DNA from: Myxococcus dinghuensis
GTDB taxonomy: Bacteria > Myxococcota > Myxococcia > Myxococcales > Myxococcaceae
DNA: 64,000 nucleotides
Direction of reading: 5' to 3'
Assembly (NCBI RefSeq): GCF_024198235.1
Contig: NZ_JAKCFB010000020.1
Coordinates: 62,001-126,000, forward strand
Position 1 is the first letter of the stretch; the number at the start of each line of letters is the position of its first letter. Shown here in pieces: positions 23,304 to 30,274 of the stretch. The notes below the pieces were generated by a model. It did no database searches, was not told the origin of the DNA, and was given only the letters and a program-made list of their open reading frames with translations. The position numbers and the translations under genes are program-made.

Positions 23304-24497
23304 ATGGCCCCGCCGATCCCCAAGCCCCGCATCCCTCCAGACGCGCTGCCCGCCCGCCTGGAGACGCTCCTCGAGTCACTCACCGACAGGCACGTGGCGG
23401 ACCGCCTCGTCCGCGTGCACCGCGCGGCGGCGGTGGCCATCGACCGGTTGGGGCACCTGAGCATCGCGAAGTACGAGCCCACCACGGTGGAGCCGGACGG
23501 CGGCGCGGACCTGGCGCTGTGGGAGACGATGGCGCCCGCCATCGGCGACACGCTGGTGGGCGTCAACCAGCTCGTCACCGCCATCCACAAGGAGTTCCCG
23601 CCCCCCGCCAAGCCCGCGGGGAACGGCGGCGAGGGCTGGGCGCCGCCCCCGGCCAGCTCCGACGAGCGGCTGGCGCAGGAGGTGGAGGCCGTGCTGCACG
23701 CCAGCGCGGAGCGGCTGTCGCGGCGCGTGTCGGAGCTGGGCCAGCAGATGCGACGCCCGGAGGTGGTGAGCGACCGCTGGACGCTGATGGCGGAGCTGCA
23801 GACGTTCCGCGCCGACTTCCGCGTGCGCATCGGCGACCTCGTGTACCTCACCGCGGCGGCCTTCGAGGACGTGCGCCGCGAGGACGTGGTGCCCGGCTAC
23901 GTCCACCAGGTGGGCGCGCGCGCGGCCCTGCGCGCGGCGGCGGCGGACCTGCGCCGCTCCCTCCAGGGGAGGTTGGAGCGCGCGGCGAAGGCGGAGGCCA
24001 CGTCGCGCCCCGCGCTCGCGCGGCAGGTGGCGGAGAGCGTGGCCGCGTTCGTCTCGCTCCCCGCCTCCGTCGCCCTGCGCACGCCCCAGAAGCACGCGGT
24101 GCTGAGCCTGCGCGCCCGCGCACAGGAGGAGGGCACCCGCGCCGAGCTGCCCCTGGACGCGCTCCCCGGGCTCGTCGAGCCGTTCCTCGCCTTCCTCGAC
24201 GAGACGACGGAGGAGGTGACGCGCGCCTGGCTCACCGTGCACGACCGCAAGGTGTGGGCCTCGTGCGGCGCCAAGCTGGAGCAGGCGGAGATGCACCTGA
24301 CGCTCGACTCGCCGGGCGCCGCGCGGGTGCTCGCGGACGCGGTGGACACGGCGGCGGCGCTCTACGGACGCTCGGTCCCCTTCGACGGCTTCCTGCGCAA
24401 GGCGCGGCAGGAGGCCGCCGAGGGCCTGGACGCGTCCGGCGCGCGAGGCCTGCTGGAGCGCTTCCGCGAGAAGCTCGCGGCGCTGCCCTTCAGCTAG
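23304..24497 (+). CDS. Unknown helical protein
   Basis: 397 residues from the ATG at 23304; the frame is open further upstream, but the upstream sequence is Arg-rich and unlike the protein. I do not recognise a family. It is mostly alpha-helical and rich in Ala, Arg, Leu and Glu, with no signal peptide and no clear membrane segment. Landmarks are LESLTDRHVADRLVRVH near the start, MAELQTFRADFRVRIGDLVYLTAAAFEDV in the middle by position, and FLAFLDETTEEVTRAWLTVHD later. It is divergent from the A2M pair, with 100 bases between starts. It ends at a perfect GC palindrome (24498-24513). It is probably a cytoplasmic protein confined to myxobacteria. Confidence 0.7.
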   Translation: MAPPIPKPRIPPDALPARLETLLESLTDRHVADRLVRVHRAAAVAIDRLGHLSIAKYEPTTVEPDGGADLALWETMAPAIGDTLVGVNQLVTAIHKEFPPPAKPAGNGGEGWAPPPASSDERLAQEVEAVLHASAERLSRRVSELGQQMRRPEVVSDRWTLMAELQTFRADFRVRIGDLVYLTAAAFEDVRREDVVPGYVHQVGARAALRAAAADLRRSLQGRLERAAKAEATSRPALARQVAESVAAFVSLPASVALRTPQKHAVLSLRARAQEEGTRAELPLDALPGLVEPFLAFLDETTEEVTRAWLTVHDRKVWASCGAKLEQAEMHLTLDSPGAARVLADAVDTAAALYGRSVPFDGFLRKARQEAAEGLDASGARGLLERFREKLAALPFS

Positions 24498-24513
24498 TCC
24501 CCGCGCGCGGGGA
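24498..24513. terminator. Perfect GC palindrome between convergent genes
   Basis: A 16-base perfect palindrome (TCCCCGCG and its complement) directly follows the stop of the 23304 gene and lies six bases from the end of the convergent 24519 gene. It could form a hairpin in transcripts of either strand and act as a bidirectional terminator. There is no following T-run, as is usual at this G+C content. Confidence 0.4.
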
Positions 24514-24518
24514 AGGCC

Positions 24519-24803
24519 CTACTTGTTGGCGGCCGTGGACTCCGGCAGCGCCGGGACCTCGGGCTTCGCCGGCAGCACGCGCAGCTCGTTGAAGCGCTCC
24601 ACCAGCGTGTTGGGCGTCATCTCCTCCTGCCACTGCTTCGGGTTGGTGTTCCACCCGAAGTCCGCCGGCACCTTGCCGCCCCCCTGGCTGCCGTAGCCGA
24701 TCATGTCCGGGAACTGCGTGGACCAGCGACCCGAGGGGTCCGGCTCCTTCGTGATGTGCTGCCGGTTGGGCCGATGGAGGAAGGGCTTCGTCGCGTCACT
24801 CAT
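24519..24803 (-). CDS. Unknown small protein (94 aa)
   Basis: 94 residues from the ATG at 24803, with GGGGAG twelve bases upstream; an in-frame ATG at 24851 is possible but the added residues look untranslated. I do not recognise it. It is polar and rich in Pro, Asn, Gln and Trp (for example RWSTQFPDMIGYGSQGGG and FGWNTNPKQWQEEM), without signal peptide or membrane segment. The composition differs from the shadow frames around it, which supports real coding. It is convergent with the 23304 gene. Confidence 0.62.
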   Translation of the reverse strand: MSDATKPFLHRPNRQHITKEPDPSGRWSTQFPDMIGYGSQGGGKVPADFGWNTNPKQWQEEMTPNTLVERFNELRVLPAKPEVPALPESTAANK

Positions 24804-24896
24804 GGCCCGAAGACTCCCCGAAACCCGCCCGCAAGGGTAGAGGGAAGCCACGGCGGCCCCGCCTGGAGGCTCGGAGGGCCCTCCCTGCCCCGGGGC

Positions 24897-25100
24897 TCAG
24901 GCCGCCCGGCGCGCCTTCCCCCGGCGCGGCGCGCGCACGGGTGGAAGCACCCGGGGGCCCATCTCGAACACCGCCGCGAAGAAGCGCGCCTGCGCCTCGC
25001 TCCGGTAGCGGTAGCAGCGCACCTCCCCCTCCCCGGTGAGCACCTCCACGCCCCAACCCCCGCGCGTCTCCCGCACCTCCACCCGCTGCACGCCACCCAT
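24897..25100 (-). CDS. Unknown small protein (67 aa)
   Basis: 67 residues from the ATG at 25100, with GGAAGGGGAC upstream at good spacing. The body is a small beta-alpha unit: RVEVRETRGGWGVEVLTGEGEVRCYRYRS by position, then SEAQARFFAAVFE, followed by a basic tail (RAPRRGKARRAA). The WGVEV...YRY...A..FF pattern is reminiscent of small single-domain proteins common in myxobacteria, but I cannot name it. A sigma-54-like element lies 41 bases upstream (25141-25156). Confidence 0.6.
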   Translation of the reverse strand: MGGVQRVEVRETRGGWGVEVLTGEGEVRCYRYRSEAQARFFAAVFEMGPRVLPPVRAPRRGKARRAA

Positions 25101-25140
25101 GCCAGTCCCCTTCCCCACGCCACGTCCGGGCCGTGGGAAA

Positions 25141-25156
25141 TCAATCCACGTGCCAA
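25141..25156 (-). promoter_or_regulatory. Sigma-54-like -24/-12 element (imperfect)
   Basis: On the minus strand this reads TTGGCACGTGGATTGA. The -24 half TGGCACG is a perfect match to the sigma-54 consensus and the spacing is right, but the -12 half is TTGA rather than TTGC. It lies upstream of the 67-residue protein gene with a predicted leader of about 30 bases. The defect at the -12 C lowers confidence. Confidence 0.3.
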
Positions 25157-25346
25157 CCCGTCCACGCCTCCGCCCGGGTTGCGGTGTCCGCCGCGCGTCA
25201 ATCGACGACGAGGGCGGTAAGGATTGCAGGGATGGCCCGGTCGCTCGCCTGCTCGGCTCCAGGTGAGCATGGGTGCGCCAGCGCAGGGCCCGTCTCGCAC
25301 CGCGAGGTCGCCTTGTGCCGCGCTCCGGCTGCGTTAACTCAAGGGC

Positions 25347-25556
25347 ATGACCGAATTCGAGAGCAACATCGGCGAGCGGTTCGCCGAGTTCGTCCTGCCT
25401 GACGGTTGTGTGCTCTGCGGCGGAGCCGTGACGGTGCGGGCGAGTCCCGCTGGCGCGCACAGCTACTGCCCGAAGTGCCACTGGCTGTCCAAGCCGCGCA
25501 TGCGCGTGAAGGAGACCGGCGTGGAGCTGTCCTTCGGCATGTCCGCGTCCGCGTAG
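25347..25556 (+). CDS. Small zinc-ribbon-like protein (69 aa)
   Basis: 69 residues from the ATG at 25347, with AAGGGC just upstream. Two CxxC pairs (CVLCGG and CPKCHW) spaced about 21 residues apart form a probable zinc ribbon. The N-terminus FESNIGERFAEFVLPDG and the end VKETGVELSFGMSASA are small and polar. There is no catalytic motif. Such single-ribbon proteins usually bind nucleic acid or another protein. It stands alone between divergent and convergent neighbours. Confidence 0.72.
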   Translation: MTEFESNIGERFAEFVLPDGCVLCGGAVTVRASPAGAHSYCPKCHWLSKPRMRVKETGVELSFGMSASA

Positions 25557-25584
25557 CCCCCCGAAGAGCGGAGCGAAGACGCCT

Positions 25585-26241
25585 TCACCTGCCTGGAGCC
25601 GGCGCGCCCGGTCCCTCCAGCGTGCGACCGGGGCCGGGCGTCGCGCGGGGCGGCGTGGGCGCGATGCCCTTCTCGGAGAGCACCAGCGCCACCAGCACCG
25701 CCTGCTCGGCGTCATCCAGGTCCTGCACCTGCTCCGGCAACGACAGCGTGACGTCGAGGGGCTCTCCGCCATTGGACTCCTGGCAGGTGCGCCAGCCGGT
25801 GTACTGACCGCCCGCCACCGTCATCGAATAGTCGCAGCCCCCCACCGAGCCGGTGATGCCCAGCGGCGACAGCACGAGCGCCGTCCCCCAGCTGGCCAGC
25901 TCCCCGTCGACCTGGAGCCCCTGCTCCGAGGCCATGCGCGACAGCTCCAGGTGCACGTCCTCCACGCCCACGCGTCCGGTGACGAGCCCCCGGCGCCAGC
26001 GCAGGTCCAGGTTCCCGCCGCGCACGGTGCCGGTGAGGCGGGCGCCGTCGCGCCGCAGCGCGAAGCCATCCCCCCGCACGGTGTCCGCGTCGACCGACAC
26101 GGCGAGCGCCGCGTCGCCGACCCGCAGCGCGATGGGACCTCCCCGCGCGGTGGCGGCCAGTTGGGCGCTCGCGGGCGCGGCGAGCCCGAACACGAGCAGG
26201 CCTGCCCCCAGCTTCATGAAGACGCGCGATGGTGCGGACAT
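25585..26241 (-). CDS. Secreted protein of unknown function
   Basis: 218 residues with a signal peptide (MKLGAGLLVFGLAAPASA, from residue 9) and predicted cleavage before QLAATAR. The mature part is built of short beta-strands that alternate with Asp/Gly turns (IALRVGDAALAVSVDADTV by position, then LDLRWRRGLVTGRVGVEDV), like a beta-helix or a sandwich. Two Cys (GCDYSM and RTCQES) could form a disulphide. The tail is Pro/Gly-rich. I do not recognise the family. It is the last gene of its strand before the zinc-ribbon gene, 28 bases away and convergent. Confidence 0.68.
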   Translation of the reverse strand: MSAPSRVFMKLGAGLLVFGLAAPASAQLAATARGGPIALRVGDAALAVSVDADTVRGDGFALRRDGARLTGTVRGGNLDLRWRRGLVTGRVGVEDVHLELSRMASEQGLQVDGELASWGTALVLSPLGITGSVGGCDYSMTVAGGQYTGWRTCQESNGGEPLDVTLSLPEQVQDLDDAEQAVLVALVLSEKGIAPTPPRATPGPGRTLEGPGAPAPGR

Positions 26242-26331
26242 GGGTGCCCCCGCTTCGACTCTCTCCGTCGGGGGAAAGGTAGGGCCGTGAACACGGCGCG
26301 GTCAGGTCGGGGAGGGGCGGGGGCCCGCCCG

Positions 26332-27186
26332 TCAGTGTGGTCCGTGCGAGTCCGGCACGCCGCCCGAGCTGAGTGACGGGTCGGGGCTGCCGCGCTCGCG
26401 GGCGTCCCACGTCTGGCCGTCCTGGTAGCCCCACTCGTCCACGTCGACGCGGTAGCTGACCGGGGAGATGAGCCGGCCGCGGCAGACGCGCTGGCTCCAG
26501 TTGCCCTGCTCCACGGAGTTCTCTGCGCGCGACAGGAGCTCCGTCATCAACCAGTCCGGGACGATGGCGCGGTCGGACGGATAGGCGAAGCGGAAGAACA
26601 GCAGGTGCGACAGGAGCACCTCCCAGTACCGGTCGAAGCGGTGCAACAGCCGCTGCCAGTCGAAGGTGGGCCCCATCTTCAGGAGCAGGTGCGTCAGCTC
26701 GTGGCCGTCGAAGCGCTCGCGCTCGAGGACGAAGGCCTTGCTCCAGAAGATCTCCTCCGCGGGCGGCACGCGGCACTCGCAGCCCAGCACCCGCGCGGGG
26801 ACGGCGTGCGCGAACCAGGCCTCGTCGATGGCGGTGATGCCGTTGCCCGAACCGAAGATGAGGTCGACGAGGAAGTCCTCCCAGAAGGCCTTGTGCAGCC
26901 AGCCGTGGACGTCGTGCTCGGTGCGCCACTCGTTGCGCGACAAGAGCGAGATGGCGCGGTCCGCGTCCTCCTTGTGGAGGAAGAGGTCGAGGTCCTTGGT
27001 GTCGCGGTAGATGCCCGTGTAGTGGGCGAAGGCATAGGCCCCACCCACGAGGAACGGGATGCCCGCGTCGGACAGCAGTTGGATGGCATAGGTGCGCGCG
27101 CCCAGCTCCGCCACGGAGCGCCGGACCTCCATTCGCCTCGGGTCTCCTCCGGGCGCGCCGGAGGCCTTCGGTGGTTGCTCGGCCAT
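26332..27186 (-). CDS. Nucleotidyltransferase-fold protein
   Basis: 284 residues from the ATG at 27186; the ATG at 27132 has a better ribosome site (GGAGGAG 11 bases upstream) and would remove a disordered 18-residue N-terminus. The motif FLVGGAYAFAHYTG followed by TKDLDLFLHKED gives the GG...DxD signature of the nucleotidyltransferase superfamily, in the branch of small substrate-modifying or AbiEii/LinB-like enzymes. The C-terminal half is alpha-helical, with FDWQRLLHRFDRYWEVLL, as in helical domains that bind the acceptor. It could modify a small molecule, a tRNA or a protein. No toxin-antitoxin partner is visible next to it: the upstream gene is an AEC transporter. Confidence 0.74.
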   Translation of the reverse strand: MAEQPPKASGAPGGDPRRMEVRRSVAELGARTYAIQLLSDAGIPFLVGGAYAFAHYTGIYRDTKDLDLFLHKEDADRAISLLSRNEWRTEHDVHGWLHKAFWEDFLVDLIFGSGNGITAIDEAWFAHAVPARVLGCECRVPPAEEIFWSKAFVLERERFDGHELTHLLLKMGPTFDWQRLLHRFDRYWEVLLSHLLFFRFAYPSDRAIVPDWLMTELLSRAENSVEQGNWSQRVCRGRLISPVSYRVDVDEWGYQDGQTWDARERGSPDPSLSSGGVPDSHGPH

Positions 27187-27281
27187 GAGGGGAAGATAGG
27201 GAGCGCGGCCTGCATGACAGCGTGCCGTCCGCGCACCCGCCTGGCGAGCAGCCGGGCGACCCTCGTGCCCCCTCCCCGTCC

Positions 27282-28187
27282 TCAGCGCACCAGCCAGAGC
27301 ATCGCGGGCGCGGTGAGGAACGACAGGGGGATGCCCACGCCCACCATGAGGACGGACAGGTCCGGGTCCAGGCGGTGCTCGGCGGCGAGGATGGCGGCGC
27401 TCACCATGGGCGCCATGGCCGCCTGGAGCAGCGTGGCCTGCACCACGACGGGAGGCACGCCCGGCAGCGCCCACAGCCCCAACGCCACCACGCCCGGCAC
27501 CAGCAACAGCTTGTAGGACAGCCCCAGCGCCAACCCCGGCAGGCGCGCCTTCACGCCCGACAGCCGCAACTGCAGCCCCACGGAGAACAGCGCCAGCGGC
27601 GTCAGGAGCGCGCCCAGCCGCTCCAGCACCGCGTCCACCCACACCGGATAGCCCACCGGCCGCAGGAGCAGCGACAGCACCAGCGCGACGAACGGGGGGA
27701 ACGTGGCCACCTTGCGGGCCAGCACGCTCACGGGCAGCTCCGCCTCCGCGCCCGCCTTCGCCGCCGCCAGCGTCGCCAGGGTGGAGAGCACGAGGAACGA
27801 GCCGAGCTGATCCGCCACCACCGCCACCGCCAGGCCCTCCTGCCCCAGCAGCGCCTCCGCCATGGGCAGCCCCACGAAGGCCGTGTTGCCCAGCCCGCCC
27901 GTCAGCACCAGCGCCGCCACCGACGCCTTGGACAGCCCCAGCTTCGGGCCCAGCCACCGGAAGAACGGGCCGGCCGCCAGGTAGTACAGCCACGGCACCG
28001 CGGCGGCCACCAGCAGCGACGGCACGAACTCCAGGCGGTGCATGACCCGCAACACCAGCGCCGGCAGCGCCACGTACAGCACGAACGTGTTGAAGGGCCC
28101 GGCCGACCCCTCGGGGAACTTCCCGCTGCGCCGGGCCAGCACGCCCAGCACCAGACACGTCCCCAGCAACCCGATGACCTGACTCAT
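27282..28187 (-). CDS. AEC (auxin efflux carrier) family transporter
   Basis: 301 residues, about ten hydrophobic helices in two inverted halves. Family marks include PFNTFVLYVALPALVLRVM near residue 35 and TGGLGNTAFVGLPM near residue 95, where N-T-A/S-F-x-G-x-P is the AEC signature, and a second half with LLQAAMAPMVSAAILA followed by VGVGIPLSFLT. Bacterial AEC members export or import carboxylates such as malate or malonate. The ATG at 28187 begins directly with the first helix. It is divergent from the FHA activator (239 bases between starts). Confidence 0.87.
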   Translation of the reverse strand: MSQVIGLLGTCLVLGVLARRSGKFPEGSAGPFNTFVLYVALPALVLRVMHRLEFVPSLLVAAAVPWLYYLAAGPFFRWLGPKLGLSKASVAALVLTGGLGNTAFVGLPMAEALLGQEGLAVAVVADQLGSFLVLSTLATLAAAKAGAEAELPVSVLARKVATFPPFVALVLSLLLRPVGYPVWVDAVLERLGALLTPLALFSVGLQLRLSGVKARLPGLALGLSYKLLLVPGVVALGLWALPGVPPVVVQATLLQAAMAPMVSAAILAAEHRLDPDLSVLMVGVGIPLSFLTAPAMLWLVR

Positions 28188-28426
28188 GACGCCCGCGACT
28201 CCCTCGCCGGGCTTGCGCGTGTCCACCCGTCCCTCGCCCACCCCGCCGCCGGCCCGGTGCGCCCACGCGACGCCCGCGACGCCCCTTCTGCCGCAGGTCC
28301 ACCTGGACCACCAGCCAGATGTCGCACGGCGCCCCGGATATCTCCCCGCATCGCGCCCCGTGGGTGCTCCTCCCGCGGATGCTTTCCGGGTGAAGCCTCC
28401 CCGCGTGGCCGCAACTCCTCTCTGAT

Positions 28427-30274
28427 ATGTCAGTCTTTTCCGGGCCAGACATGTCGACCTCCGACGCCGAAGACACCCTGGATGCGCGCTCCTCCCGTCC
28501 CTCACCGGCGCAGGAAGAGCCCTCCGCCCACCTGCTGGTCATCGAAGGCAGCACCTCGTCCCTCTGCCCGTTGCCTCGCGAGGGCGAGGTCCTGATTGGC
28601 CGCGCCTCCACCGCGGACGTGCGCGTCCAGGACGCCTCGGTGAGCCGCCACCATGCGCGGGTGAGGATGTCCGCGGGGGCCGCGCGCATCTCCGACCTGG
28701 ACAGCCACAACGGCGTCCGCGTCGGCGGCGTGAAGGTGGACGGCGCGCATGCGCTGCGCGACGGCGACGTGGTGACGCTCGGCGACGTCGTCCTGGTCTT
28801 CCACGGCTCGACGCCTCCCGAACGGCCGCTGCTGGACGGCGATGCCCTGCGCCGCAGGCTCAGCGAGGAGCTGGAGCGGGTGGTCGACTACGAGCGCAGC
28901 GTGGGGGTGGTCATCCTGGAGCTGGGCGCCACCCCCGTCACGGTGGAGGCCGTGCGAGAGGCCGCGAGCGGCGCGCTGCGAGGCATGGACGTGCTCGCGC
29001 GCGAGGCCCCCCACCTCTTCGTGGCCCTGCTGCCGGAGCTCTTCCGCAGCGAGCTGGAGGACGCCGCGCGGCGCCTCGTGGACGCGCTTCGCCCCCTGGC
29101 GCCGGACACCCGCGCGGGCATGGCGCTGGCGCCCCAGGATGGCCTGGACGCGGAGGCGCTCCTGTCCGCCGCCCGGACCGCCGCGCTCTGCGCGCCAGCG
29201 GGGGGGCTGCGGACGAGCGGCCCCCTCCAGTACCGCCTGGAGCTGGGCGAGCGCGCCGTGCTGGTGGCGGACGCCGCCATGGTGCGGACCTTCGAGCTGC
29301 TCCGGAAGCTGGCGGCCAGCACCGCCACCGTCCTGCTCCACGGCGAGACGGGCTCCGGGAAGGAGAACGCCGCGTGGGCGCTGCACCACTGGTCGCCCCG
29401 GGCGGACAAGCGCTTCATCGCCCTCAACTGCGCGACGCTCCAGGAGTCCCTGGCGGAGAGCACGCTGTTCGGCCATGAGCGGGGTGCGTTCTCGGGGGCC
29501 GTCACCGCTCACGCGGGCCTGTTCGAACAGGCCCACGGCGGCACCCTCTTCCTCGACGAGGTGGCGGAGCTGTCGCCGTCGGTGCAGGCCAAGCTGCTGC
29601 GCGCCGTGAGCGAGCGGAGCATCATCCGCCTGGGGGACTCGCGCGAGCGCCCCGTGGACGTGCGCATCGTCGCGGCCACGCACCGCGTCCTGCTCGACGA
29701 GGTGAAGGCCCACCGCTTCCGCGAGGACCTCTACTACCGGCTGTCCACCGCCACCGCCCAGTTGCCGCCGCTGCGCAACCGCCCCCGGGAGCTGCCGCTC
29801 CTGGCGCGCACGTTCCTCGACGAGGCGCGCGCGCGCCTGGGACGGCCTCCCGTGGAGCTCTCCGCCGCGGCCATGGCGCTGCTGCGCGCGCACCGGTGGC
29901 CGGGCAACGTGCGCGAGCTGAAGAACGCCATGGAGTTCTGCGCGGCCGTCGTGGAGGGCCCGCTCGTGGAGCCCTCGTGCCTGCCGGACGCCCTCCGCGG
30001 CCCGCGCGACGCGCCGGAGGAGGAGGCCCCGCCGTCCCTCCCCGGCCCCACGCCAACGCGGGAGGAGCCCGGCGCGCCGCCCCGCCGACGGTTCTCCCGG
30101 CTGGACGAGGAGCTGGCCGCGCTGGAGCGCCAGCGCATGCTGGAGGCCCTGGACGAGACGGGCGGCGTGCAGGCGCGGGCGGCGCGGCTCATCGGCATGC
30201 CGCTGCGCACGTTCGCGGAGAAGTACAAGAAGCACGGGCTCGCGACCCGCCGCAAGGCGGAGCCCGAGGGATGA
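28427..30274 (+). CDS. FHA-domain sigma-54-dependent transcriptional activator
   Basis: 615 residues (an ATG at 28451 is an alternative; neither has a strong ribosome site). Residues about 45-128 form an FHA domain (LIGRASTADVRV, SVSRHHARV, DSHNGVRVG) that would bind phosphothreonine. Residues about 158-258 resemble a degenerate GGDEF-type fold. The AAA+ domain (about 280-500) has Walker A GETGSGKE at residue 306, a GAFSGA loop for contact with sigma-54, Walker B TLFLDEV, and an arginine-finger region. A Fis-type helix-turn-helix ends the protein (GGVQARAARLIGMPLRTFAEK). Its stop overlaps the start of a Ser/Thr kinase (ATGA), so the kinase or its targets are obvious candidates for the signal read by the FHA domain. 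Confidence 0.93.
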   Translation: MSVFSGPDMSTSDAEDTLDARSSRPSPAQEEPSAHLLVIEGSTSSLCPLPREGEVLIGRASTADVRVQDASVSRHHARVRMSAGAARISDLDSHNGVRVGGVKVDGAHALRDGDVVTLGDVVLVFHGSTPPERPLLDGDALRRRLSEELERVVDYERSVGVVILELGATPVTVEAVREAASGALRGMDVLAREAPHLFVALLPELFRSELEDAARRLVDALRPLAPDTRAGMALAPQDGLDAEALLSAARTAALCAPAGGLRTSGPLQYRLELGERAVLVADAAMVRTFELLRKLAASTATVLLHGETGSGKENAAWALHHWSPRADKRFIALNCATLQESLAESTLFGHERGAFSGAVTAHAGLFEQAHGGTLFLDEVAELSPSVQAKLLRAVSERSIIRLGDSRERPVDVRIVAATHRVLLDEVKAHRFREDLYYRLSTATAQLPPLRNRPRELPLLARTFLDEARARLGRPPVELSAAAMALLRAHRWPGNVRELKNAMEFCAAVVEGPLVEPSCLPDALRGPRDAPEEEAPPSLPGPTPTREEPGAPPRRRFSRLDEELAALERQRMLEALDETGGVQARAARLIGMPLRTFAEKYKKHGLATRRKAEPEG

